A stretch of DNA of 64,000 nucleotides from Lysinibacillus pakistanensis (lineage in GTDB: Bacteria; Bacillota; Bacilli; Bacillales_A; Planococcaceae). The translations under genes were made by a program, and so were the position numbers. The stretch is taken from NCBI RefSeq assembly GCF_030123245.1, contig NZ_CP126101.1, forward strand, positions 928,501 to 992,500, given 5' to 3'. The notes beneath the pieces are model-generated. The model was not told the DNA's origin, made no database searches, and worked only from the letters and a program-made list of their open reading frames with translations. Every line of letters starts with the position of its first letter. Position 1 is the stretch's first letter. Of the stretch, positions 15,024-22,691 are shown piece after piece.

Positions 15024-15794
15024 ATGAAAAAATGGACTTCTAAGTTATTAACAATTGTATATTTAACTATATTTCTATTTTCTGGATTTTCTTTAGCAAA
15101 GTATTTATATACGTATTATGAAACCTCTAAATCTCTGGAAGAAGTACAAACGATTTATGAATCTTCATTGGCTGCTCATGAGAAAGTAACTAAAGAAGAA
15201 AAGACTGTGGATCCTCTATCGCCCTATACTATTCGACCACAATTTGATGAGTTGCTTGCTGTTAATAAAAATATCGTTGGATGGATTTCTATCGATGGTA
15301 CAAAATTAAATAACCCCATTCTTCAAAGTAACAACAATGATTTTTATTTAAATCATAATTTTAAAGATAGAGAAAGCCGTGCGGGGAGTGTCTTTATGGA
15401 TTACCGCAATGATGTACAGGCTATCAATCGAAATACTATTTTGTATGGCCATGCTATGAAGAATGACACAATGTTTGGCAGTCTAAAAAATTATTTAAAG
15501 CAGGACTATGCAGATCAATTTCCTATTATTTACTTAGACACATTATATGAAGGATACGATATTGAAGTCTTCGCTGCTTATGAGACAACCATTGATTTTT
15601 ATTATATTGAAACAGAATTTGATAGCAATGAGGCTTTTCAAACATTTTTACATGATATTCAAGCACGATCTGCCATTGATATGAATGTAGATGTTAGTCC
15701 AGAGGATAAAATACTAACTTTATCTACATGTAAAGATGCTGTCTTAAGTGATGATCACCGTTTTGTTGTTCAAGGTAAATTAGTAAAACGCTGA
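15024..15794 (+). CDS. srtB: Class B sortase
   Basis: 256 residues. An N-terminal membrane anchor (about 5-27) precedes a sortase fold with catalytic His in LYGHAMKNDTMFG, Cys in TLSTCKDA and Arg in DDHRFVVQG. The extra N-terminal helices and the location inside a NEAT operon indicate class B. Its substrate is expected to be the NPQTS-bearing first protein of the operon. It starts 12 nt after the ATPase gene and is the last gene of the operon. Confidence 0.93.
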   Translation: MKKWTSKLLTIVYLTIFLFSGFSLAKYLYTYYETSKSLEEVQTIYESSLAAHEKVTKEEKTVDPLSPYTIRPQFDELLAVNKNIVGWISIDGTKLNNPILQSNNNDFYLNHNFKDRESRAGSVFMDYRNDVQAINRNTILYGHAMKNDTMFGSLKNYLKQDYADQFPIIYLDTLYEGYDIEVFAAYETTIDFYYIETEFDSNEAFQTFLHDIQARSAIDMNVDVSPEDKILTLSTCKDAVLSDDHRFVVQGKLVKR

Positions 15795-15799
15795 TAGAT

Positions 15800-15838
15800 A
15801 GAAGTTTTCTCAATTTAAATGGGGGAAGCTTCTTTTTG
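15800..15838 (+). terminator. Weak terminator after srtB
   Basis: AGAAGTTTTC pairs imperfectly with GGGGAAGCTTCT, followed by TTTTG. Confidence 0.4.
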
Positions 15839-15869
15839 TTTGACGAAATCCTTTAGAAATAATAAAAAT

Positions 15870-16450
15870 GCTCAGGTCAAACTTGAAACTGCTCGGGTCC
15901 CAGAAAAAGTCGCTCAGGCCGAGCCCGAAATCGCTCGGGTCCCAAAGAAAGCCGCACAGGTCGAGCCAAAAACTGCTCGGGTCCCAAAGAAAGCCGCACA
16001 GGTCGAGCCAAAAACCGCTCAGGTTCCAGAGAAAGCCGCTCAGGTCCAGCCAAAAACTGCTCAGGTCCCAAAGAAAGGCGCACAGGTCGAGCCCAAAATC
16101 GCTCGGGTCCCAAAGAAGCCGCACAGGTCGATCCTGAAATCGCTCGGGTTCCAAAGAAAGCTGCTCAGGTCGAGCCAACAACTGCTCGGGTCCCAAAGAA
16201 ATTCGCTCAGGTCGAGCCAAAAACTGCTCGGGTCCCAAAGAAATTCGCTCAGGTCAAGCTCAAAATCGCTCAGGTCCCAAAGAAAGCCGCTCAGGTCGAG
16301 CCAACAACTGCTCGGGTCCCAGAAAAAGCCGCTCAGGTCGAACCAAAAACTGCTCGGGTCCCAAAGAAAGCCGCTCAGGTCGAGCCTGAAATCGCTCGGG
16401 GTCCCAGAGAAAGCCGCTCAGGTCGAGCCAAAAACCGCTCGGGTCCCAAA
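15870..16450. repeat. GC-rich tandem array, 27.5 units of 21 bp in alternating A/B types
   Basis: Every 21 nt a unit starts with GCTCRGGTC or GCACAGGTC. Type A continues with GAGCCAAAAACT and type B with CCAAAGAAAGCC; they alternate, giving a 42-bp super-period. Unit 12 lacks one base and unit 26 has one extra base; all others are exactly 21. Because 21 is divisible by three, long open frames appear on both strands (for example one from 15819), but they shift frame at units 12 and 26 and have no convincing start. The base composition is far richer in GC than the flanks. I treat the array as noncoding, or at most a decayed low-complexity gene. Confidence 0.9.
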
Positions 16451-16692
16451 CAATATACAGAAATTCACCCAGCGCAGGAAACTTCCATTACGCAATAAAC
16501 TCTACCATTCATGATATATTAGAAAAAGTTAAAATAATTACTTGACGTAAATTATTTATTAATATATAGTAGGTTACATAAAGTAATTGATTACTTTTAG
16601 TAACTAGGATGTACAAATGAGGTAACTACATATGTTTAATCCATAATTTCTTGGGTAACATAATTAATGTAGTTGCTTCATATTTTAACTTA

Positions 16693-16710
16693 TATCTCGA
16701 AATCGAGATA
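16693..16710. promoter_or_regulatory. MhqR-like operator upstream of yceI
   Basis: TATCTCGAAATCGAGATA: 8-bp perfect arms, 2-nt centre. As I recall it, the operator of the Bacillus subtilis quinone sensor MhqR is an inverted repeat of the same ATCTCGA/TCGAGAT type. It lies 30 nt before the YceI start. An MhqR-like MarR gene is present at 49326. Confidence 0.6.
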
Positions 16711-16739
16711 AATAACAACTCAATTGGAGGAAATTTAAA

Positions 16740-17267
16740 ATGGCAAAATGGAATATTGATTTAGGACATTCAGCAATTAATTTTCAAGTAAAGCACATGA
16801 TGGTATCAAAAGTAAAAGGTGTATTTGATAGCTATACAGCAGATATTGAAGCAGCAGATCTTGCAGATTTAACAACAGCAAACATTAGCTTCACAATTGA
16901 TGCAACAAGCATTAATACACGTAGTGAAGATCGTGACAATCACTTAAAAGCGGCAGATTTCTTTGATACAGAAACATATCCAACGATTATATTTAAATCA
17001 ACAAATATTACTAAAAAATCAGCTGATCAATACGCACTTACTGGTGATTTAACAATTAAAGATGTAACAAAACCGGTAACTTTCGAAACTGAATTTAATG
17101 GAAAAGGGACAAATCCATGGGGCCAAGAAGTCTATGGTTTTGAAGCTGAAACAACAATTAATCGTGAGGAATTTGGTCTTACTTGGAATGCTGCATTGGA
17201 AACAGGTGGCGTGTTAGTTGGTAAAGATATTAAAGTGACAGTTGAATTAGAAGTTAATCCTGCATAA
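16740..17267 (+). CDS. YceI-family lipid/polyisoprenoid-binding protein
   Basis: 175 residues, no signal peptide, so cytoplasmic. The complete YceI lipocalin-like barrel is present: WNIDLGHSAINFQVKHMMVS at the start, SFTIDATSINTRSEDRDNHL in the middle and DIKVTVELEVNP at the end. The family binds isoprenoid-type lipids and is often induced by stress. The strong AATTGGAGG site precedes ATG. Expression is probably controlled through the palindrome at 16693-16710, which suggests a role in quinone or electrophile stress. Confidence 0.9.
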   Translation: MAKWNIDLGHSAINFQVKHMMVSKVKGVFDSYTADIEAADLADLTTANISFTIDATSINTRSEDRDNHLKAADFFDTETYPTIIFKSTNITKKSADQYALTGDLTIKDVTKPVTFETEFNGKGTNPWGQEVYGFEAETTINREEFGLTWNAALETGGVLVGKDIKVTVELEVNPA

Positions 17268-17274
17268 TTTTATA

Positions 17275-17312
17275 AACTGTGTCTGAGTAGTATACTTGGA
17301 CACAGTTTTTTG
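17275..17312 (+). terminator. Rho-independent terminator after yceI
   Basis: AACTGTGTC pairs with GACACAGTT, followed by TTTTTG. Confidence 0.8.
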
Positions 17313-17419
17313 ATTCATGTTCCCCAAATCTATAAATAAAATAATCCATAAATAAGTTGCTTGCATATTTTTAGCAATAATTGCATATAAAACACCATAT
17401 TGTTTTTGGGGGCGATGGG

Positions 17420-18346
17420 ATGAATGTGTTAGTGACGGGTGGCTATGGTTTTATCGGTAGTGCTGTGGCGAGGCGATTTTATGATGAAGGTGCAAATATA
17501 TATATCATTGATAATTTAAGCACTGGTCATTTACGCAATGTCGAATTTGAACATAAATCCTACCTTTTGAATGTAGAAGATGAGGTGTGCGAGCATTTCT
17601 TTAAGGAAATTGCGTTTGATGTTGTTGTGCATTGTGCAGCGCAAACGAGTGTTCAAAAATCAATGCAAGAACCAGTGAAGGATATATTGACGAACATTAT
17701 CGGGCTTAGTCAGATGCTTTTCTTATCGTCAAAATATAAGGTAAAGCATTTTGTTTTTGCTTCATCAGCGGCTGTTTATGGAGATAGTCATTATCCGCCA
17801 CTAGAAGAAACAGATATAAGTGAACCCATTTCTATGTATGGGCTAAATAAAAGCATTGGGGAAACATATTGCGAAAAATGGCAAAAGGATTATGGCTTGC
17901 CAACATTAATTTACAGATTTGCGAATGTATTTGGTCCAAGGCAATATATGCAGGGAGAAGCGGCTGTTATTCCTAGTATGCTAAAAAGCAGTATGGAAGG
18001 AAAACCCTTTACGATTTATGGAGATGGGGAACAGACACGTGATTTCGTTTATGTGGATGATATTGCAGATGTGATTTATGCTGGTGTTCAAGCGAAATTA
18101 CAAGGAATTTATAATGTATCAACAAATGAGGCATGGTCAATTCATCAAGTAATTTTATTACTACAGCATTTAAACCATCCATTAGAAATACAATATGCTC
18201 CTGCAAGAGAAGGTGATATCGAGCATTCGTTTTTAAACAATGAAAAGCTTGCAAATGCAATAGGATGGAAGCCTAAGATTTCCTTTGCAGAAGGCATAGA
18301 GCGTACATTGCAGGCATTACAAAATGAAAAAATAGTGGAAATTTAA
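17420..18346 (+). CDS. NAD-dependent sugar epimerase (UDP-glucose 4-epimerase-like)
   Basis: 308-residue extended SDR. Rossmann motif TGGYGFIGS (TGxxGxxG), DNLSTGH after the second strand, catalytic Tyr-Lys in MYGLNKSIGE and FGPRQ/RDFVYVDD substrate-side motifs place it with GalE-type UDP-sugar epimerases. Start 17420 (MNVLVTGG) follows GGGGGCGATGG; an in-frame ATG 13 codons earlier lacks a site. The exact sugar cannot be told. It is monocistronic with its own terminator, and no cell-wall sugar genes are adjacent. Confidence 0.85.
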   Translation: MNVLVTGGYGFIGSAVARRFYDEGANIYIIDNLSTGHLRNVEFEHKSYLLNVEDEVCEHFFKEIAFDVVVHCAAQTSVQKSMQEPVKDILTNIIGLSQMLFLSSKYKVKHFVFASSAAVYGDSHYPPLEETDISEPISMYGLNKSIGETYCEKWQKDYGLPTLIYRFANVFGPRQYMQGEAAVIPSMLKSSMEGKPFTIYGDGEQTRDFVYVDDIADVIYAGVQAKLQGIYNVSTNEAWSIHQVILLLQHLNHPLEIQYAPAREGDIEHSFLNNEKLANAIGWKPKISFAEGIERTLQALQNEKIVEI

Positions 18347-18368
18347 TAGAAGAGTCATTTTTATTCAT

Positions 18369-18408
18369 TCAACGCCAAGGAAGCTAGGAACCTTGGCGTT
18401 GAGTTTTT
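18369..18408 (+). terminator. Rho-independent terminator
   Basis: TCAACGCCAAGG pairs with CCTTGGCGTTGA across 10 nt, followed by GTTTTT. Confidence 0.85.
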
Positions 18409-18584
18409 ATTTACATAACTGAAACTTTATTTGAAATTTCTTGAAGCGCTTTTTTCATCTGTTCGACTAATGGTTACAGGATAGAGAGCGTTAAGTAATA
18501 CTAACACAGTAATAATTCAAAGGTATAAGACTATAAAATTTCTGAATAGACGAATAATATTAATTTTTAAAGCTCCGTTTACAA

Positions 18585-18600
18585 ATCTATAAAAATAGAT
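18585..18600. promoter_or_regulatory. ArsR-type operator candidate (autoregulatory)
   Basis: ATCTATAAAAATAGAT is a 6-bp inverted repeat immediately before the regulator gene. It shares ATCTATA/TATAGAT half-sites with the dyad at 18959-18984 that precedes the MFS gene. Confidence 0.45.
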
Positions 18601-18603
18601 ATA

Positions 18604-18924
18604 ATGAATTTTATGGAACCTTCACAAATTTATAAAGCATTATCAAACGATACAAGACGTCAAATATTATTATGGTTAAAGAATCCAGAGGAATTTTTTG
18701 ATGAAAAACTTTATTTACAACAAGGGATTAGTTTTCAAGTTGGAGTATGTGTAAGAGATATTCAATTAAAAGCAGGACTAGCTCAATCGGTTATCTCTAA
18801 TTATTTATTAACTATGCAACAAGCTGGATTATTACAATCCGAACGTATTGGAAAGTGGACTTATTATCGTAGGAATGAGAAAACCATACAAGAATTTCGA
18901 GAGTACATTCAAAAAGAATTATAA
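18604..18924 (+). CDS. ArsR-family winged-helix transcriptional regulator
   Basis: 106 residues: IYKALSNDTRRQILLWL is the standard ArsR opening helix, and AGLAQSVISNYLLTMQQAGLL is the recognition helix region. One Cys (GVCVRDI, about residue 49) is present but no metal-binding CxC pair, so it may sense an organic ligand. No strong ribosome site is visible; ATG at 18613 is an alternative start. It is followed by an MFS efflux gene, and matching dyads lie in front of both genes, so it probably represses both. Confidence 0.8.
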   Translation: MNFMEPSQIYKALSNDTRRQILLWLKNPEEFFDEKLYLQQGISFQVGVCVRDIQLKAGLAQSVISNYLLTMQQAGLLQSERIGKWTYYRRNEKTIQEFREYIQKEL

Positions 18925-18958
18925 ATAGAAAGGAGGATTTCTTTTTTTTTGCTCGATA

Positions 18959-18984
18959 CATCTATATATACGGATATATAGATG
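18959..18984. promoter_or_regulatory. 10-bp-arm dyad, operator for the MFS gene
   Basis: CATCTATATA and TATATAGATG are perfect inverted arms around TACGGA, located between the ArsR gene and the MFS gene, about 90 nt before the latter. Confidence 0.55.
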
Positions 18985-19076
18985 TATATATAAATTATGG
19001 TTTCACATCTATCAATTTTTGTAACAATATTCAACTAATTTTTATTAAATCAATTTAAGATTGGAGATTTTTATAA

Positions 19077-20249
19077 ATGCGAAAAATAAATTCTTTACTT
19101 ATTTTTATACTAGCAATAGGTGTATTTGGAATTATTACAACAGAAATGAGTATTGTCGGAGTATTACCACAAATAGCTCAAAAATTTGAGGTTTCAACCG
19201 CACAAGCAGGTTTGTTAGTAAGTATATTTGCTCTAGTTGTTGCTATCTCTGGGCCATTTTTAATATTACTTGTGTCTGGGATTAATCGTAAGATACTTTT
19301 ATTAACAACAATATTTATATTTGTTATTTCTAATATTTTTTATGCTTATACGACACATTTTGAAGTTATGCTTATTTTTCGTATTATACCTGCGGCACTT
19401 CACCCTCTATTCTTTTCAATAGCTCTTGTAACTGCAGCTAATCTTGTTCATCCAGAAAAAAGCAGTCGAGCAGTTACCAAAGTTTTCATGGGAATTACGG
19501 TTGGCTTTGCTTTAGGTGTACCATTAACTTCTTATCTTGCAGAACAGTTTTCACTAGAAATTGCTTTCTTGTTTGGAGCGATTGTAAATGCTGTAGCCTT
19601 TATAGGAATATTAATTTTGCTACCTTCTATGCCTGTTAAAGAAAAAATGTCTTTTGGCAAGCAAGTCGGTATATTACGAAAAACAGAATTATGGATAAAT
19701 ATAGGAGCTGTTGTATTTATTTTTGCAGCTATGTTTTCTGTTTACAGTTATTTTGCTGAATACCTTGCAAAAGTCACTCAAATGAATGGCTCCTTGATTA
19801 GTATTATGTTGCTAATATTTGGTGTAATTATGATTTTAGGTAATTCTTTATTTGGATTTCTTTTACAAAGAAACATGTTGAAAACTGTAATATCTTTTCC
19901 GGTACTATATTTATTCGTTTACTTATTCGTTTATTATTTAGGTTCTTATTTAGTTCCAATGATTTTTATGGTATTCATTTGGGGAATCGTACATTCTGGC
20001 GGTTTAATTATTAGTCAGGCATGGTTAATAAGTGAAGCTAAAGAAGCTCCTGAATTTGGTAATAGCCTATTTGTTTCATTTTCAAATCTTGGAATTACTT
20101 TAGGAACATCTTTTGGCGGTTGGTTTATTTCTCAATTAGGAATTCATCAACTTATTTGGAGCGGCATTATTTTTTCACTATTTTCTTTTGTATTGATATT
20201 AATAAAAATAAAACTTTTCAACTCTAGTATTCTATCGCCATCAAATTAA
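19077..20249 (+). CDS. MFS transporter, DHA1-type drug/sugar efflux
   Basis: 390 residues with twelve predicted membrane helices. The N-terminal half shows TTEMSIVGVLPQIA (motif D1-like, with the acidic residue in helix 1) and the helix 4-5 region shows SSRAVTKVFMGITVGFALGVP (motif C-like, typical of antiporters). It resembles AraJ/NepI/YdhP efflux proteins. Substrate unknown. It lies downstream of an ArsR-type regulator and its dyad operator, so it is likely an inducible exporter. It ends before a repeat-rich gap. Confidence 0.85.
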   Translation: MRKINSLLIFILAIGVFGIITTEMSIVGVLPQIAQKFEVSTAQAGLLVSIFALVVAISGPFLILLVSGINRKILLLTTIFIFVISNIFYAYTTHFEVMLIFRIIPAALHPLFFSIALVTAANLVHPEKSSRAVTKVFMGITVGFALGVPLTSYLAEQFSLEIAFLFGAIVNAVAFIGILILLPSMPVKEKMSFGKQVGILRKTELWINIGAVVFIFAAMFSVYSYFAEYLAKVTQMNGSLISIMLLIFGVIMILGNSLFGFLLQRNMLKTVISFPVLYLFVYLFVYYLGSYLVPMIFMVFIWGIVHSGGLIISQAWLISEAKEAPEFGNSLFVSFSNLGITLGTSFGGWFISQLGIHQLIWSGIIFSLFSFVLILIKIKLFNSSILSPSN

Positions 20250-20320
20250 AATAATTGTGAGACCCAGTACAGAGCGAATGTATTTTGTGCGAAGGCGAAG
20301 CGACAGCAACAATAAGGCGG

Positions 20321-20374
20321 AGGAAGCGGCTCGACGTTGCTCGTAGGACAGCGAGTAGCCTGTAGCGGAAATCA
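20321..20374 (+). repeat. Partial copy of a dispersed GC-rich module
   Basis: AGGAAGCGGCTCG followed by GCGAGTAGCCTG and CGGAAATCA matches the 3' module of the noncoding elements at 31911-31980 and 55375-55432. Only this module is present here. Confidence 0.6.
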
Positions 20375-20495
20375 TCGTCTTCCAATTAATAAAAATGGTT
20401 AATGTATTGTTTGTTCCACGAAAAACGAGAAACTTTAAACTTATAGCGTTTTATAGTCTCTGAAGGTGGCGAAATGAATACGGATGTGGTTCCTT

Positions 20496-20575
20496 TTCAG
20501 TAGGTGTCAAACACCTACTGAATGAAGATAAAGCCTCCGAACGCAATTACGCCAAGGCGAAATCTGCATTTATTT
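20496..20575 (+). repeat. Hairpin element (perfect 12-bp stem plus ATTACGCCAAGGCG box)
   Basis: TTCAGTAGGTGT and ACACCTACTGAA form a perfect stem with a 3-nt loop. About 25 nt later comes CAATTACGCCAAGGCG. The same order, hairpin then CAATTACGCCAAGGCG, occurs at 43003-43063 inside the riboswitch insertion. It is probably a small mobile palindromic element. Confidence 0.55.
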
Positions 20576-20664
20576 AGTATTATTCTGAGTAATATGTCTT
20601 TTTTCACGTCTATAGTATAATAATCTTTTAAAGGAATGTTGTGGAATTGAACGGGGGCTTACAC

Positions 20665-21942
20665 ATGCTTGTAGATTTTAGAGTGAAAAATTGTTTAAGT
20701 TATAAAGATGAAACACTATTTTCAATGGTAGCGGGAAGCCGCATTCGAAAATTAAAGGACTCACATACTATTCAGCTGGACGCCTTTCGACTTGTAAAAA
20801 GTGCCTTTATTTTCGGACCAAATGGCAGTGGAAAATCGAATTTGTTTACAGCTATTAAAGTGTTGCGTACGTTATTGTTTAATTTCGAAAACCTTAATAA
20901 TGTTAAACAACTTCGCTTGCCCTACCAACCATTTAAGCTCGGGGGACAGCAAGAACAGCCAACTGAGTTTATGATTTCATTATTATTAGATGGGATTCTA
21001 TATGATTATGAGGTACAGTATAATGCTACACAGGTGCTTTATGAGAGTCTTACGAAGACAACGAAGTCCACAAAGGAGCAGCTCTTTAGTAGACAGTGGG
21101 ATGGGGCAGAATATTCATATGAAACGGCTCAACACACTGCTCTTGAATTGACAAAATATACGAGGAATAATACCGCTTTTTTGTCTGTCTTAAATGTATT
21201 TAATGATCCTGATGCGACGAAAATATTTGATTGGTTTTTACATAAAATTCTGTTCTTAGATGAGGCTAATCGGTTATCAAGTCACCCTCTTATTCGTAAA
21301 CTTGAAGAGGAGCCATTTAAGAGAGAGGTAATTAAGCTACTAAAAATTGCTGATTTTTCTATTCAGGATGTAACAGCTAGACGAGTTGAACGTAGAGAGA
21401 AAAATACTATTGGCTATGAATTTGACTCACCCGAAGTTATCCAAGAGGTTGATATTGATTTGCACTATTTATCGTTTGATGAAGCAGGTGCACCAATTGG
21501 AACAGAGACCATTAATTGGACGATGGATTCAAAGGGAACTGTTCGAATGCTACATTTAGCGTGTGTTATGGTCGATGCATACAATAAAGGAAAGACTATT
21601 TTTATCGATGAATTTGATACAGCCTTTCATGTATCCATTTGCGAATTTTTAATGGCCATCATGAACAGTAAGAGAAATGTCTGCAATCAATTTGTTGTCA
21701 CTAGCCATGAAATTGATTTACTAGACCAGCCACTCCGTTCTGATCAAATTTGGTTTGTCAATAAAAGCTTTAAAAATGAATCAGAATTATACTCCTTATT
21801 TGATTTTGCGGATTTGCAGAAGAAGCGTGGAGATATTTCCTATGCAAAGCGTTATTTAAAAGGGGAGTTTGGTGCGACACCAGTTATTAATGAATATTTA
21901 TCAGATCAATATTTAGGTGAAGTGGAGGTATCTGAGCAGTGA
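20665..21942 (+). CDS. AAA/ABC-type ATPase of a RloA/AbiLi-like pair
   Basis: 425 residues. The N-terminal half carries Walker A FGPNGSGKSNLF after an FRVKNCLSYKDE start typical of AAA_15/AAA_21 (OLD-like) ATPases. The C-terminal half has the Walker B-like KTIFIDEFDTAFH and the VVTSHEIDLLD switch. No Toprim domain is fused, unlike OLD proteins. Start 20665 follows GGGGGC. The stop overlaps the next start by 4 nt, so the two proteins are made together. In RloA/RloB, AbiLi/AbiLii and PARIS systems such an ATPase senses phage components and controls a partner effector. Confidence 0.88.
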   Translation: MLVDFRVKNCLSYKDETLFSMVAGSRIRKLKDSHTIQLDAFRLVKSAFIFGPNGSGKSNLFTAIKVLRTLLFNFENLNNVKQLRLPYQPFKLGGQQEQPTEFMISLLLDGILYDYEVQYNATQVLYESLTKTTKSTKEQLFSRQWDGAEYSYETAQHTALELTKYTRNNTAFLSVLNVFNDPDATKIFDWFLHKILFLDEANRLSSHPLIRKLEEEPFKREVIKLLKIADFSIQDVTARRVERREKNTIGYEFDSPEVIQEVDIDLHYLSFDEAGAPIGTETINWTMDSKGTVRMLHLACVMVDAYNKGKTIFIDEFDTAFHVSICEFLMAIMNSKRNVCNQFVVTSHEIDLLDQPLRSDQIWFVNKSFKNESELYSLFDFADLQKKRGDISYAKRYLKGEFGATPVINEYLSDQYLGEVEVSEQ

Positions 21943-22514
21943 GAGTACGTCAACAAGGGAATCGAACACTGCGTAAAACCATTTTAATTTATTGTGAAGG
22001 TGAAACAGAGCGCATTTATTTTGAGCAAATGCGTATTTTAAAGCGCTCTAAAATGGTAAGTGTCAAAATAAAAAATGTTAAGCGTTCAGCAATTAAGCTA
22101 GCCCAGCATGCCTATCGAGATTCTAGCTATCAATATTTTGATGAGGTGTGGATTGTGTTTGATAAGGATGATTTAACGGAAAGGCAATTAGAGGAAGTTA
22201 ATGATTTTTGTGAGGAGAAAAACATTCACATCGCTTACACAAATGAAGCATTTGAACTATGGCTACTCTTGCATTTTGAGGAGGTCGATATTACAGAAAA
22301 GTATCCTCGTGCTGTATTAAATGACAAAATGGAGCAGCACCTAGGTGTCTCCCGCTATTTTCGCCATAAGGCGGACGAGTCAGTTATTGCACCCATCGCA
22401 TTGCGTCATGAGATTGCGATAAAAAATTGCACAGATATGATGGCCTTTCGGGGAACACAAAGTCGTGACAATCCATATTGCAATATACATGAAATGATAA
22501 AATACATATTTTAA
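21939..22514 (+). CDS. RloB-like protein (AbiLii family), probable effector
   Basis: 191 residues, GTG start overlapping the ATPase stop. RloB hallmarks: ILIYCEGETERIYF (acidic CEGxTE motif), VWIVFDKDD (DxD) and NEAFELWLLLHFE, arranged like the metal-binding residues of a Toprim-type nuclease fold, then a C-terminal NPYCNIHEMIKYI. RloB was named from genes found within restriction loci, and AbiLii is its lactococcal phage-abortive relative. Nuclease action here is inference from the motif pattern. A terminator follows, so the pair forms a two-gene unit. Confidence 0.85.
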   Translation: MRVRQQGNRTLRKTILIYCEGETERIYFEQMRILKRSKMVSVKIKNVKRSAIKLAQHAYRDSSYQYFDEVWIVFDKDDLTERQLEEVNDFCEEKNIHIAYTNEAFELWLLLHFEEVDITEKYPRAVLNDKMEQHLGVSRYFRHKADESVIAPIALRHEIAIKNCTDMMAFRGTQSRDNPYCNIHEMIKYIF

Positions 22515-22524
22515 AGTAGAATGG

Positions 22525-22555
22525 CAGATTTTCTTGAAAATCTGCTTTTTTTTGT
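22525..22555 (+). terminator. Rho-independent terminator after the RloB gene
   Basis: GCAGATTTTC and GAAAATCTGC with a 2-nt loop and a run of eight T. Confidence 0.88.
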
Positions 22556-22616
22556 TTTCACTACTAAATTATCTGAATACAATTTTTTTTCATAAAATTA
22601 GGTTGTAATTTTGGAC

Positions 22617-22637
22617 TAAGTATAATAAAATAACTTA
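22617..22637. promoter_or_regulatory. Shared operator/-10 box, copy 1 (ABC operon)
   Basis: TAAGT-ATAATAAAATA-ACTTA: 5-bp inverted ends around a TATAAT -10. The same 21-nt box with one change lies at 25770-25790. Neither has a good -35, which suggests control at the -10 by a regulator, probably the HxlR protein encoded between the two operons. Confidence 0.55.
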
Positions 22638-22691
22638 AAACATATTAAACCTAGTAAAATTATAAGAATAAAAAGAGGTGACAAGATTCAA

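Noticed and set aside
15870..16450. CRISPR array
   Set aside because: Units are contiguous with 21-bp period and no unique spacers, and there are no cas genes in the window.
15819..16514. Long open frame over the 21-bp array read as a repeat protein (ARVPKKAAQVEPKT type)
   Set aside because: Comparable frames exist on the opposite strand, the reading frame shifts twice within the array, and no good ribosome site precedes it. The openness follows from a period divisible by three.
20665..22514. OLD-family nuclease or PARIS system
   Set aside because: The ATPase lacks a fused Toprim domain (against OLD), and the partner reads as RloB rather than DUF4435 (against PARIS).
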